A stretch of 64,000 nt of DNA from Pegoplata infirma (GCA_963921195.1 OY992536.1:95337007-95401006), one strand, 5' to 3'; shown: positions 1 through 11,597, numbered from the stretch's first letter. Numbers and translations are program-made. Notes: generated from the sequence alone by a model not told the origin.

Positions 1-197
1 CAAATTTAGAATTTAGATAAAAATATTAGTGGAAAAAATTTACCATTTTCGAGGGATACCAATTTTTCTTAAAAGCGTTGCACCAGGTTTATCTCTTCTT
101 GATGGAACTCCAAAAACCTTAAGATTTTCATAGTTTTTTTAATATTTTGTCCGTTTTTATTCATCTACATACATATACAATGTTATTTTTAAAATTA

Positions 198-458
198 CAG
201 GCCTATTCTCAGTTATGACTGGTTATGACTAATTTTATTATTTTCAAACTTCATATTCCCTGTGTTTGTTGTAAACAAAATCATAAAAAGTCTCAAAATT
301 TAAAATTATTTGTCAATTTTGAGACGATGTGGGTAGCAGGTCTTTATTTTTTTGAAATTTTCAAACAAAATTTGAAATTTTTTATGATTGTTTACAACAA
401 CCACATGGAAAAAATTGAGTTATGATTGAGTTATGACTTTTTTTGTGAATAGGCCCCT
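198..458. mobile_element. 260-bp MITE, copy 1 (CAGGCCTATTC / GAATAGGCCCC ends)
   Basis: The ends are imperfect inverted repeats built on GGCCTATTC. The copy is nearly identical to 18327-18587 along its whole length and has no coding capacity. No clean target duplication remains here. The reading frame at 225-425 is accidental. Confidence 0.8.
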
Positions 459-959
459 TATTTGATATTTTGTTTTTTTCTTTTTTATTTTAATAAAAGT
501 TTTGACAATTTCCATAATACTATGTTAAATTATGTACGATTACATATTTTGTGTCTGAAACAAATTTTACATAGAAAAAATGTATATTTAAAGAGAAACT
601 GCTTATTATTTTATAAACATGTTTCACAACACACAATGTACTATACTTTGTGTGTAATTTTTACAAATAAAACACAATGTGTTTACATTTGCGCATTTTC
701 TGTAAATATACATGAAAAATTACTAACTTAATAATAGTAAAGTTACATGCATTTTTTAGAGTGTATACCCTCTATCACTAGAGTGGAGGGTATAAAAATA
801 AGTTTGAGTGAAAAAATATATAGAGGGAAAAAATATGGAGAAAAAAGCTAAACACGAAAAATTTGAGTAAAAAATATCAATCCATATTGCTCCATTCCAT
901 TTTGTTCCCCGTTCTACTCCATTTCATTTCCAATTCCATCTCCTTCTTCTAAGATCATT
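459..959. other. AT-rich stretch with a DINE-like terminal hairpin
   Basis: Mostly featureless AT-rich sequence. At about 765-797 ATACCCTCTATCACTAG and AGTGGAGGGTATAAAA form the imperfect hairpin that ends the DINE-like repeats elsewhere in the window (for example 44214-44245), so this is probably a remnant 3' end. Confidence 0.45.
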
Positions 960-1300
960 ATTATAGGAACAAAAAAAGTACCACAAGTACACTTTATTAC
1001 CCCCATTAGAAACGGAATTTCCAAAAAGTACCTCTTCTAAAATGTTTTTTCTTCACCGAAGTATCCTATACTCCATATTTCAATTATATAGGATCATTGT
1101 TTCAGAAAATATTAAAAGTACTTTTTATCCCCGTTAAGAAACGGAATTTCCAAAAAGTACTTTTCCAAATCTTTTTTTTTCACCGAAGGATTTTACATTC
1201 CAAATTTTAAGTTTCTGTGACCATTATATTTTTTGAAACCTTTTCCAATTGCAAGATTCTATGATTATTATTTCAGGAAATAAAAAAAGTACCAAAAACT
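960..1300. repeat. Diverged satellite units, left flank of the 16-bp array
   Basis: Two copies of AACGGAATTTCCAAAAAGTA lie about 129 bp apart (1011 and 1140), each near AAAAAGTAC and CACCGAAG. They share short motifs with the 146-bp repeat at 3306-4195 and look like old relatives of it. Confidence 0.6.
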
Positions 1301-3316
1301 GTACTTTCGGTACTTTTAACAAAACGTACTTTTTATAGAAGGTACTTTTTACAAAAGGTACTTTTTATAAAAGGTACTTTTTATAAAAGGTACTTTTTAT
1401 AAAAGGTACTTTTTATAAAAGGTACTTTTTATAAAAGGTACTTTTTATAAAAGGTACTTTTTATAAAAGGTACTTTTTATAAAAGGTACTTTTTATAAAA
1501 GGTACTTTTTATAAAAGGTACTTTTTATAAAAGGTACTTTTTATAAAAGGTACTTTTTATAAAAGGTACTTTTTATAAAAGGTACTTTTTATAAAAGGTA
1601 CTTTTTATAAAAGGTACTTTTTATAAAAGGTACTTTTTATAAAAGGTACTTTTTATAAAAGGTACTTTTTATAAAAGGTACTTTTTATAAAAGGTACTTT
1701 TTATAAAAGGTACTTTTTATAAAAGGTACTTTTTATAAAAGTTACTTTTTATAAAAGGTACTTTTTATAAAAGGTACTTTTTATAAAAGTTACTTTTTAT
1801 AAAAGGTACTTTTTATAAAAGGTACTTTTTATAAAAGGTACTTTTTATAAAAGGTACTTTTTATAAAAGGTACTTTTTATAAAAGGTACTTTTTATAAAA
1901 GGTACTTTTTACAAAAGGTACTTTTTATAAAAGGTACTTTTAATAAAAGGTACTTTTTATAAACGGTACTTTTTATAAAAGGTACTTTTTATAAAAGGTA
2001 CTTTTTATAAAAGGTACTTTTAATAAAAGGTACTTTTTATAAAAGGTACTTTTTATAAAAGGTACTTTTTATAAAAGGTACTTTTTATAAAAGGTACTTT
2101 TTATAAAAGGTACTTTTTATAAAAGGTACTTTTTATAAAAGGTACTTTTTACAAAAGGTACTTTTTATAAAAAGTTTTATAAAAGTTGAAATTTTGAATG
2201 TAGGTTCAGCTCCCGGAATATAAATCTACTAAGGCTGAATTTTGCCAATGTTGATTCTAAGGGGTAAAAAGGGTAAAAAACTGTACTTTTGGTACCTTTT
2301 ATATATTCTTAAATAATAGTCCTAGAAACTTAAAATTGGCAATGTAGGTTCACCTCCCGGTAAAAATATTCAGCAAGGCTGGGTTTTTGCCAATGTTGGC
2401 TCTACGGGGGTAAAATGGAAAAAAGTGCTTTTGGTATTTTTTTTAATTTACTGAAATAATGGTACCTTTTATAAAAAGTACCTTTTATAAAAAGTACCTT
2501 TTATAAAAAGTACCTTTTATAAAAAGTACCTTTTATAAAAAGTACCTTTTATAAAAAGTACCTTTTATAAAAAGTACCTTTTATAAAAAGTACCTTTTAT
2601 AAAAAGTACCTTTTATAAAAAGTACCTTTTATAAAAAGTACCTTTTATAAAAAGTACCTTTTATAAAAAGTACCTTTTATAAAAAGTACCTTTTATAAAA
2701 AGTACCTTTTATAAAAAGTACCTTTTATAAAAAGTACCTTTTATAAAAAGTACCTTTTATAAAAAGTACCTTTTATAAAAAGTACCTTTTATAAAAAGTA
2801 CCTTTTATTAAAAGTACCTTTTATAAAAAGTACCTTTTGTAAAAAGTACCTTTTTTTTATAAAAAGTACCTTTTATAAAAAGTACCTTTTATAAAAAGTA
2901 CCTTTTATAAAAAGTACCTTTTATAAAAAGTACCTTTTATAAAAAGTACCTTTTATAAAAAGTAACTTTTATAAAAAGTACCTTTTATAAAAAGTACTTT
3001 TTATAAAAGTTACTTTTTATAAAAGTTACCTTTTATAAAAAGTACTTTTTATAAAAGTTACTTTTTATAAAAGTTACTTTTTATAAAAGGTACTTTTTAT
3101 AAAAGGTACTTTTTATAAAAGGGACTTTTTATAAAAGGTACTTTTTATAAAAGGTACTTTTTATAAAAGGTACTTTTTACAAAAGGTACTTTTTATAAAA
3201 GGTACTTTTTATAAAAGGTACTTTTTATAAAAGGTACTTTTTATAAAAGGTACTTTTTATAAAAGGTACTTTTTATAAAAGGTACTTTTTATAAAAGGTA
3301 CTTTTTATAAAAGGTA
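1300..3316. repeat. 16-bp satellite arrays in alternating orientation (about 105 copies)
   Basis: The unit is ATAAAAGGTACTTTTT (or its reverse complement). Three blocks are visible: about 1304-2175 forward (roughly 54 copies), 2461-2995 reverse (roughly 33), and about 3010-3316 forward (roughly 19), with a non-repeat spacer at 2186-2460. GTAC is self-complementary in every unit. Single variants such as AAGTTACTTT are scattered, mostly near block edges. Copy numbers are length estimates. Confidence 0.97.
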
Positions 3317-3593
3317 CCATTATTTCAGTAAATTAAAAAAAATACCAAAAGCACTTTTTTCCATTTTACCCCCGTAGAGCCAACATTGGCAAAAACCCAG
3401 CCTTGCTGAATATTTTTACCGGGAGGTGAACCTACATTGCCAATTTTAAGTTTCTAGGACTATTATTTAAGAATATATAAAAGGTACCAAAAGTACAGTT
3501 TTTTACCCTTTTTACCCCTTAGAATCAACATTGGCAAAATTCAGCCTTAGTAGATTTATATTCCGGGAGCTGAACCTACATTCAAAATTTCAA
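2186..3593. repeat. Large inverted duplication with 276-bp perfect arms
   Basis: The spacer 2186-2461 reappears as its reverse complement at 3318-3593 with no difference that I could see; each position pair sums to 5779. The 16-bp array lies between the arms, so the whole is a palindrome of about 1.4 kb. Identity of the arms suggests a very recent event or gene conversion. Confidence 0.93.
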
Positions 3594-4195
3594 GTGCCTA
3601 GGACCATTATTTAAGGAAATATAAAAGGTACCAAAGGTACATTTTTTCACCCTTTTTACCCCCTTAGAATCAACATTGGCAAAAATCCGGCCTTACTGGA
3701 TCTATATTCCAGGAGTTGAACATACAGTCCAAATTTCAAGTCTCTGTGACCATTATTTCAGGATATATAAAAAGTACCAAAAGTACAGTTTTTTACCCTT
3801 TTTGTCCCCTTAGAATCAACATTGGCAAAAATCCGGCCTTACTGGATCTATATTCCGGGAGGTGGACCTACAATCCAAACTTCAAGTCTCTGTGACCATT
3901 ATTTCAGGAGATATAAAAAGTACCAAAAGTACAGTTTTTTACCCTTTTTGCCCCCTTAGAATCAACATTGGCAAAAATCCGGCCTCACTGGATCTATATT
4001 CCGGGAGGTGAACATACAGTCAAAATTTCAAGTCTCTATGACCATTATTTCAGGAGATATAAATAGTACCAAAAGTACAGTTTTTTACCCTTTTTACCCC
4101 CTTAGAATCAACATTGGCAAAAATCCAGCCTTAGTGGATCTATATTCCGGGAGGTGGACCTACAGTCCAAATTTCAAGTCTCTAGCTTCAGCGGT
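3306..4195. repeat. 146-bp tandem satellite (about 6 copies)
   Basis: A landmark (AGAATCAACATTGGC or AGAGCCAACATTGGC) occurs at 3376, 3521, 3666, 3812, 3958 and 4104, giving a period of 145-146 bp. Each unit contains TATAAAAAGTACCAAAAGTA, which is close to the 16-bp unit, then a T/C-rich stretch and a CCGGGAGGTG motif. The reading frame at 4008-4211 is accidental. Confidence 0.95.
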
Positions 4196-4290
4196 TTGGG
4201 CTGGGCGATGATGAATGAGTATGTCAGTCAGTCAGTCAGTCAGTCACATTACTCTTTTATATATATAGATAGAAATTTAATTATTCTTAA
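4180..4290 (+). mobile_element. Possible retroelement-type 3' end with TCAG microsatellite
   Basis: The last 146-bp unit breaks into unique sequence ending GGGCTGGGCGATGATGAATG, then (TCAG)n and a TTTTATATATATAGAT tail. A short microsatellite tail is typical of some insect LINE ends and of satellite-carrying elements. The class is uncertain. Confidence 0.4.
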
Positions 4291-4386
4291 GAAATTATCA
4301 TTTTAATTGAAAATTGGCAATACCTGTTAGAAAGTTTTTTTAATAACTGAATTAGATTTATATTAAATATCAGACTTAAACAAATC

Positions 4387-4652
4387 GCTCATTTACTTGT
4401 ATAGTGTCATAACGCAAAATGTTTGATTTTACAGAAAACCGGATTAAAGTTTACAATTGAAACTTGTTTTACATTGCAAAAGGCCCGTAAATAAAAAATG
4501 TTATGATGGCGTGTTATCTTCTCAAACGGTGAGTTTAGAAGATATTTGTACGAATTTTTGACACAATATAAAGCAGGATATAACAAATAATTCTGTATGG
4601 TTTACGCAAAAACGACATATTTTGAGTTATGACACTATACAAGTAAATGAGC
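4387..4652. mobile_element. 266-bp foldback MITE
   Basis: GCTCATTTACTTGTATAGTG at the left end is matched by the reverse complement ending at 4652 (inverted arms of about 27 bp, extending into GTCATAAC). No coding capacity. No target duplication could be settled. Confidence 0.85.
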
Positions 4653-5003
4653 AAACTGATAAATTCTTAAAAAAGAAAGGTTATAAATAGGAAAATGCAT
4701 GTTTTTACTCAGCATTGTAAATTTGTAGTTGCATATTTTTGTATAAATACATATTTTCATAAAAATTTGACTTTTTGGACTTTTCATCAAATTTTTTTTA
4801 AAACTTCCGTAGGAAAATTCAAAGCCTATTCCCTATTTCTTATAAAAAAAAATTTTTATATATAGAAATTATATTCTGAGGCATTTCTTAGAAATTTGAT
4901 TTTGAAACTATAATTTTTAGATTCTGAAAAAGGTTTTCTATTTAAAATGTTCCTATTTTGAGACATTTTACTAATGGTTAAGAAAAAATGTTTTTAAAAT
5001 TTA
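4653..5003. other. AT-rich intergenic sequence
   Basis: No gene, repeat or transposon end was recognised in this stretch. Confidence 0.5.
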
Positions 5004-5004
5004 A

Positions 5005-5468
5005 CGGCCATATTCAAAATGAAATTCTAGACAGTGTCTAGATACTGTTTAAGGATTTGTTATTCAAAACACATTTTCTTAAACTATGAACATACGCTGA
5101 ACATCTCTTGCCTAACTGGCGCCATATTGATTTTGTAAAATGTCAACAACAAATTAAATGCCAAAGAGTTGAAGTTATTTTGAAACTGTCGCTTTTATTA
5201 AAAACAATTTCCACAACTTTCTTTTTTAATTAAAGCCATTTTTAGTAAAAAATTACTATTTTTTTGTGGTTTTTCATATTTTTTTTTGTTTTTTCTTATG
5301 TGATTTACCAAAACAGGGATGGTCAACTTTTCGTTTAGCAGACTTAACTAAAATCATTTTGATTAGACTCTTAAACAAACTGTGAACAAGTCTTAAAAAC
5401 ATTTTAGTTACGAACTCTATGTTCAGGGTGAACAAACCGTTTCTAAAACTTCATTTTGAATACTGCTG
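5005..5468. mobile_element. MITE with GGCC.TATTCAAAATGAA ends
   Basis: GGCCATATTCAAAATGAA at the left and TTCATTTTGAATACTGC at the right are inverted. The same end motif occurs in the elements at 11088-11317 and near 12940-13127, so this is a small family. Internal sequence is AT-rich with no ORF of note. Confidence 0.65.
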
Positions 5469-6212
5469 TAAGATTTTTCTACAGGAAAATTGGGGTTTTT
5501 GCTTATGAGTTAATTTTTTGACTTGAAAATGAGCAAAATTTTGAAGAAAATATTTAAAAAATCAACAATTTTTTTTTTAGATTTCTTTTTTTTTTAAACT
5601 TGTTTTTAAAATTTTTAATAAAATTTTTTACTCTAGAATATTTTAAGGGACTCAAAGAAAAAAACTTCTCAAGTAAATTTGTTCACTGAAAAATATTTTA
5701 TCACAAAATGTGTCTATAAAAAAATATTTTACTAATTAAAAATTGTTTCCACTCCAAAAAAAAACGTTGTTTAGAGTTGTCGAGGGCCTTAAAGTATTTG
5801 ACAAAGCCTAATTTTTGGGAACTGCGAAATTGCTCCCAAATAAAATAACTCCCCAAAATAAACTGCAATAACTTCCAAAATGTTTCCATACTAATTGGGA
5901 CTTATTTCATTATGAAATAAGTCCTAGTGCGTGGGGATTTATTGCACAATTTTTGTTGGAAGTTATTTCATTATGAAAGAACTCCAACAGAAATTATTTT
6001 GGGAGTTATTTCATTTCTTTTTTAGCATTGGGAGTTATTTCATTAATGTTGGGACTTATTTCATTTCAAATGAAATATCGTTGAAAATTATTTCCAATCT
6101 GTGCAATTTATTATTTATTTTTTCTTACAAAATTTTTTTCAGTTGCCGGCTTTCGGCCGGGCTTAGGGATTACAAACTCCATAAAATAAATTATTGTTTC
6201 TGTAAAGACAGT

Positions 6213-6817
6213 CGAGCTCAGGCTCTAATTATAATTATGTATTATAATTTTTTTGATTTGTTATATATGGTTTTGAATTGAGAAAAGTGTGAAAGAAAAA
6301 TTTTAATTTTTCTAAAAATTTTAAGACATCCTGGTTTGTTTCTTACTAGTTTCATATTATCCAGTTATAATAATCTTCAGAAAAACTTTTAATGTCAAAT
6401 TTATTTAGTTAATAGTCAATAAAACTCTATATGTGAAAATTATTTACAGATCGCAGCCGACAAGGATTGAACTCATCATCATCTGTAATACTTTGCTATT
6501 AACTGCTTGTAACGTATAATCACTCTAGACCGATACGCCAAGTAGGCTGTTAAGCAAGAAGCAACTAAATCTGATTTTTTCAATTCGAGTGTGGTTGTTG
6601 CTGTTGTTTTTTTCCTCACAGAAGACTTGTTATTGTAATTGTGTAAACAAACTTTTATTTTTTAGTAATCATTATTCTTCTTCCTCTCCTTCATCAATTC
6701 TGATCTAAGTACTTATTTTTGCAAACATTGTCTATATTTTAGACACAAATGTTAGGTGTTGCCATTTTTCCAAAGACACTGATTGCCACTTAGGGCGACT
6801 TATAGTCGTTATTTTTA
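6213..6817 (-). mobile_element. Possible tRNA-derived SINE with long flanking direct repeats
   Basis: A 25-bp direct repeat (TTATTGTTTCTGTAAAGACAG and its upstream TAAA) ends at 6212 and recurs ending at 6841, bounding about 605 bp. On the minus strand, 6548-6440 reads TCGGTCTAGAGTGATTATAC (similar to a tRNA A box) followed about 45 bp later by GAGTTCAATCCTTG (similar to a B box). The tRNA could not be folded by eye into a functional cloverleaf. The SINE call is inference. Confidence 0.45.
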
Positions 6818-6877
6818 AATTATTGTTTCTGTAAAGACAGAAATTAGCGGCTTCGCTAAATAAAGTTTTTTTTGTGT

Positions 6878-7049
6878 ATTAAGCCTTTTACCCGGATAAT
6901 TACTGAATGACAAAAATACATATTTGCTCACGATTGCAAATATGTACTGATTTTTTGTATGTATTTGTATATTGTACCCGCTAGATCCATTTTAGTAACT
7001 TCAGTTCAATAATTTTGACATTCAGTAATTATCTGGGTAAAAGGCTTGA
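6878..7049. mobile_element. Short foldback MITE
   Basis: AAGCCTTTTACCCGGATAAT at the left end is inverted at the right end (GTAATTATCTGGGTAAAAGG plus CTT). Outer flanks TTTGTGTATT and GATACACAAA are also near-complementary. Confidence 0.75.
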
Positions 7050-8309
7050 TACACAAAAAAAACCAAAGGCCAAAGGCCGGCTACGCAGAAAAAATTTTAA
7101 GCAAAAAAAAAACAAATTGCACAGTGGTAGTATATATTTTTTTTCATAATTTTTGAACTATGAACATTTAAACATAATTCCTGTAATAGGGACTTATTTC
7201 ATTTTTTTTTGCACTTTTTTATTGGGAGTTCTTTTTTTTTTTTTGGAGTTATTATTTTGATTTTAAATAACTCCCAAATATTGGGACATATTTAATTTTT
7301 TCTTTAGGAGTTATTTCATTTTCTAAAGTTGGGAGTTAGTTCATTTTTCTTGGAACTTATTTCAGTTGGGAGTTATTTCGCAGTAAATAACACTGTGCTA
7401 CAAATGACCAAAAATAAAATATGCAGGGGTTCTCATATGAAAATTCGGGTTGGTTGGAGTCCATAGAGTACTGATATACTCATAGTTTTTCTGGATCACT
7501 TCGTTAAGTACGTTTTTTATTGGCAAATGTGTTGAAAAACGGCAATTCTTAAATTACAACTTTAAAAAAATATTACTTTGAAAGGTATAAGTCTTACCTT
7601 TTAAACAAAACAAAAATATTAAAAATCGATCAAGAATTGGCTGAGCTACGATCGTTTAAGTTAAAAAAAATCCAATTTTTTGAAAAATTTGTCATGTTCT
7701 TTATACTCTAAGTTGAAAACGCATCATTAAACAATTTTTGTTATATTTTTGTATAAAAGTATGGTAAAGTAGCTTTCCAAAACACCAAAAAACATAACAA
7801 TCGGTTAAAAAATGAATGAGTTATGCTAAGTTTTGTGATCGGACATTTTTAATTTTTTTCAGAAATGCTTGTAATTTAGGTATTAAGTATTCATAAATCT
7901 TATTGCTAGTAGTAATTTTATGTGCCTATGCATATAAACAAGAGATGGTAACATAATTAGATTTGTGCGTGATTAACACATGATCACAAGTGAGCGTGAT
8001 TGAAAATCAATTTTACTCACGTGGTTGTGAGTGAGTGGAATAAAAAAAATGGGCGTGTCAGTTGCTTCTAAATCCCATTTATAATTTTTTGGTTTTGTTT
8101 GAAAAATATGAGTGTTACTTCTTAAAAACAAAAATATTGAGAATAGATTGAAAATAGGCTCGTTTAAGTAAAAAATCTTTTTTGAAAAGTAATACCTGCA
8201 ACATTTTTATGACAGAAAAAGTTGTACGTTCGCAAACATTTTTGAAACGAAATTGGTAAAATTGTAGGATCATTTGATGAAAATTTTACCTATTTATAAA
8301 TAAACGTAT

Positions 8310-9480
8310 GAGGCATTCCACACCAAATATCCAGCAAAAAAAAAACATGTGTACCGTAAATTTCTGAACAGGTTGTATGAATAGCCCTATATGGAGCTAA
8401 GAAAATTGCGTTTTTGGTTTTAAAATTTTTAAAAAACTTGACTTATGAGGTCAAATATTGGAAAAATTGTCAAATTTGTGTTGAGTTACCTTGTTTAAAT
8501 ATTTATTAAATTAAAACGGAATGCACCACAATCTCAAACATCGATTAAATTTTTTTTTTTTTTTTGGAAAATTTTCAGAATTAGTTCTGAAATTTTTGCA
8601 TTTTTAAAAAAGTCAATTAATCAAAAACCCGGCCACTTTTTTTAAGCTTAGATGTTTCTCTATCCATACAAATAAATTCAGACATATGTTTTTTTGAGAA
8701 AATCGCATTTGAATATTAATTTTCATAACAATTTTGTAATTTGCTTGTATTTTCTTGTTTCAACGTAGCGAATGACTATTAAATATTTGCATTAGTCATA
8801 CGCTTCGTTGAACCAAGCAAATTACCAAATTGTCATGAAATTCAAAATTCAAATGCGATTTCTCGAAAATAACGAAAAAAACACATTTCAATTTTTTTGT
8901 GTGGATAGACAAATTAGAGATGGGATCATGAGCAGATAAGAGCGTGAGTGTGACTGAATTCAATTTTTTTCACGTGATTGTGAGTGAGTATGAGAAAGAT
9001 TATTGCGGGAAAGAGTGTGCGTGAGTTGATTTTTTGCGTGAGTTTGCGTGATTTATTTTCTCTTCATATTTCCTTTCATTCCAAAAAAAGCAACAAAAAA
9101 AATGTAAAATTTTCCTTAACTTCAGATTTCGTCCCGAAAAAATCAAAACAAATGTAAAATTTTAGATTTTGCTGAAAATTTTGAAAGATTTTTGAAATTA
9201 TTTTTAGTATAAATAAGAATATCGTGAGTGTGAGTCAACGTTAGCGTGAGTGACTCTTGCATCGGCGTACGTGAGTGTGAGTTGTATTAAATTTACACAC
9301 GTGATTGTGAGTGAGTGTTAGAAGAAAAATTATGCTCGTGATTGAGTGATAGTTAAAATTCACTCACGTGACCATCTCTTAGACAAACATCTAATCTTTA
9401 AAAAAAAAATTTAAAAAAAAACAAATGTGGCCGGATTTTTTAAAAAATGGAAAATTTCAGAACGGGTTCTGAATTTTTTT
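8310..9480. mobile_element. Truncated GAGGCATTCC-family element in the palindrome centre
   Basis: It begins GAGGCATTCCACACCAAATA, like 60820 and 49720. Its own internal palindrome (8690-8890) includes TTGCTTGTATTTTCTTGTTT, also found near 61730. A right terminus is missing; sequence resembling its inverted left arm (CGGATTTTTTAAAAAATGGA) stops near 9480. Confidence 0.65.
8922..9383. repeat. GTGA-rich foldback repeat (AGAGATGG ends)
   Basis: The ends are AGAGATGGGATCATGAG and CTCACGTGACCATCTCT. The interior is rich in GTGAGTGTGAGT. Related sequence flanks it at 7947-8050 / 9500-9626 and occurs at 50973-51162. Confidence 0.7.
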
Positions 9481-9659
9481 TTTTATTTCACTCACACTTT
9501 TTTATTCCACTGACACTCACTCACAACGACATGAATAAAATTGATTTTCAATCACGCTCACTTGTTATCATGTGTCAATCACGCACAAATCTAATTATGT
9601 TACCATCTCTTGTTTATATGCATAGGCACATAAAATTACTACTAGCAATAAGATTTATG

Positions 9660-10257
9660 CACTCAAAATAATTATTCTGTTATATACTCTGTAAAATGAC
9701 TGTAATCTCAATTTGACAGATATTTGACAAAGTTATCTGTCGAAATACAGATTTAAAAAAAAATACTTTGTCTTTTCTTGTGACCGAAAAACAAAATTTT
9801 GTAAAATTGGAGTTACTCGTTAAAAACTCGTAATTTTCACAAAAATAAAAAAGTAAATTTACAATTTGGAAGCATTAAAGCGGGCAAATTTAACAAAATT
9901 TTAGTAAATTCAATTTTTTAAATTTTAGTTAAGGCTTTTGAAGCAGGGAAGTTTTACTCATAAAATGGATTTAACTAAAACTTTGTAAATTTACAGAGTT
10001 TTTTTTGTAAAATTTTGAACTCATAATATGCATTTAACTAAAATTTTGTAAATTTACAGAGTTTTTTTTGTAAAATTCTTTTCAGTTTTATCAATACTTT
10101 ACAGATAATTCTGTAAATTTACAGTTTTTTTATCGAAATCATTTTACAGAATTTTCTTCGTAAAATAACAAAAAATCTTGCTGGTTGGAAATCTATGGTA
10201 TTTTCTGCTGGCTCAGCAGAGTATCTCTGTCATTTAACAGAGTGATTATTTTGAGTG
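9660..10257. mobile_element. CACTC-ended element inserted in the palindrome arm (2-bp TG target duplication)
   Basis: The ends are CACTCAAAATAAT and ATTATTTTGAGTG. The other arm of the host palindrome keeps the empty site (around 7885-7900, reverse complement GATTTATGAATAC), while here it reads GATTTATG, element, TGAATA, so TG was duplicated. The interior is full of TGTAAATTTACAGAG-type palindromes. No ORF. CACT ends plus a 2-bp duplication suggest a CACTA-like group (inference). Confidence 0.85.
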
Positions 10258-11087
10258 TGAATAATACCTGAATTACAAGCATTTCTGAAAAAAATTAAAA
10301 ATGTCCTATCACAAAACTTAGCATAACTCATTAATTTTTTAACCGATTGTTATGCTTTTTGGTGTTTTGGAAAGCTACTTTACTATACTTTTATACAAAA
10401 ATAAAACAAAAATTGTTTAATGATGCACTTTCAACTTAGAGTATAAAGAACATGACAAAATTTTCAAAAAATTTGATTTTGTTTAACTTAAACGATCGTA
10501 GCTCAGCCAATTCTTGATCGATTTTTAATATTTTTGATTTGTTTAAAAGGTAAGACTTATACCTTTCAAAAAAATCCATAAAATCGAAAATCGGTTGCAA
10601 ACTAACAAAGTGAAAATTTTTTAAAGTTGTAATTTAAGAATTGCCGTTTTTCAACACATTTGCCAATAAAAAACGTACTTAGCGAAGTGATCCAGAAAAA
10701 CTATGAGTATATCAGTACTCTATGGACTCCAACCAACCCGAATTTTCATATGAGAACCCCTGCATATTTTTGGTGTAGCACAGTGTAATTTATGCTGATA
10801 AACCTATTTTTTTCGTACAATAAACAATAAATTTTAAATGTATATTTTTGAAGTTTTTAGTGCATATTTTGGCTTTTTAGACGCATATTATAGGCACATA
10901 TTTTCGATTATTAGATGCATGAAAGTACTTGCCCTAGTTATAAAAGACCCTGAATTTTTGGTTGCATCAAAATGTTATGATATGTTAAATCTAATCGAAA
11001 ACACTTAACTCTAAATAAATTATGTATATTTATAAATTATACTATATACACTATTTCCATTTATACTTTAGAGATTTAATACCTTAA

Positions 11088-11317
11088 GGCCGTATTCAAT
11101 ATGAAAAACAAGTGTCTAACATCGAGTGTCTAACTTTTTTTATTCGCAATTTTTAATCAGGGAAAGTACGGCTCTTGATGGAAGTCAATCTTTTTATCAT
11201 TATAATAAAGATGAAAGAATAATAACATCGATTGAAAACTTTTATCTAGTAGAAAACTTGATCTTAAAAAGATAGCCACTCGATGTTAGGCACTCGTTTT
11301 TCATTTTGAATACGGCC
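11088..11317. mobile_element. 230-bp MITE (GGCCGTATTCAA ends)
   Basis: GGCCGTATTCAATATGAAAA is inverted at the right end as TTTTTCATTTTGAATACGGC plus C, with inner arms ACATCGAGTG / CACTCGATGT. A related copy interrupts a DINE-like repeat at about 12940-13127. Confidence 0.8.
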
Positions 11318-11324
11318 GTTAGAG

Positions 11325-11570
11325 ATTATAACTACCCGAAATATTGGTTATAGACTCGTCTGAACTAAGAATCGCTTTATGGGTCGATTTAGAAATGTCC
11401 GTTTGTCCATCTGTCCGTGTAAACGGTGTTAACACGATATAGTTCGCAATTATCAATCAACTTGGTAATTGAAAAAAATCGGTACAAGTTCAAAGTGTTA
11501 GACTTGGAACAGGGGTTAAAAAATATCAACTTTCCGCCCCCTTTTGTTGATGAGCCGATACAATTTTAAT
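11325..11570 (-). mobile_element. DINE-like repeat family 2, terminal fragment
   Basis: CTACCCGAAATATTGGT, GTCCGTTTGTCCATCTGTCC and GTAAACGGTGTTAACACGAT match, in reverse orientation, the 3' part of the copies at 36545-37332 and 62964-63738. Confidence 0.6.
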
Positions 11571-11597
11571 TCTAAAATTATATTACTTAAATGTAAG

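Larger units (their letters stand above)
5740..7380. repeat. GGGAGTTATTTCATT imperfect repeats flanking a complex insert
   Basis: GGGA(G/C)TTATTTCATT or close variants recur at about 5897, 5957, 6000, 6029 and 6052, and again at 7189-7375 (about eight more). Reverse-strand versions lie at 5820-5880. Between the clusters lie the SINE-like insert and a MITE. Short frames here (5701-5889, 5931-6281) are products of the repeat. Confidence 0.7.
7391..10785. mobile_element. 3.4-kb palindromic TIR element (CACTGTGCTACA ends) with nested insertions
   Basis: The left end CACTGTGCTACA is matched by TGTAGCACAGTG at 10774-10785. The arms (7391-8060 and about 9500-10785) are long inverted repeats, with landmarks ATATGCAGGGGTTCTCATAT, CGGCAATTCTTAAATTAC and AACGATCGTAGCTCAGCC on both sides. 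The right arm is interrupted by a CACTC-type element (9660-10257). The centre holds a fragment of the GAGGCATTCC family and a GTGA-rich repeat. No transposase frame was found, so it is non-autonomous. Confidence 0.8.

Noticed and set aside
6440..6548. Functional tRNA gene
   Set aside because: A- and B-box-like segments are present on the minus strand, but no acceptor or anticodon stem pairing could be made; a SINE promoter is more likely.
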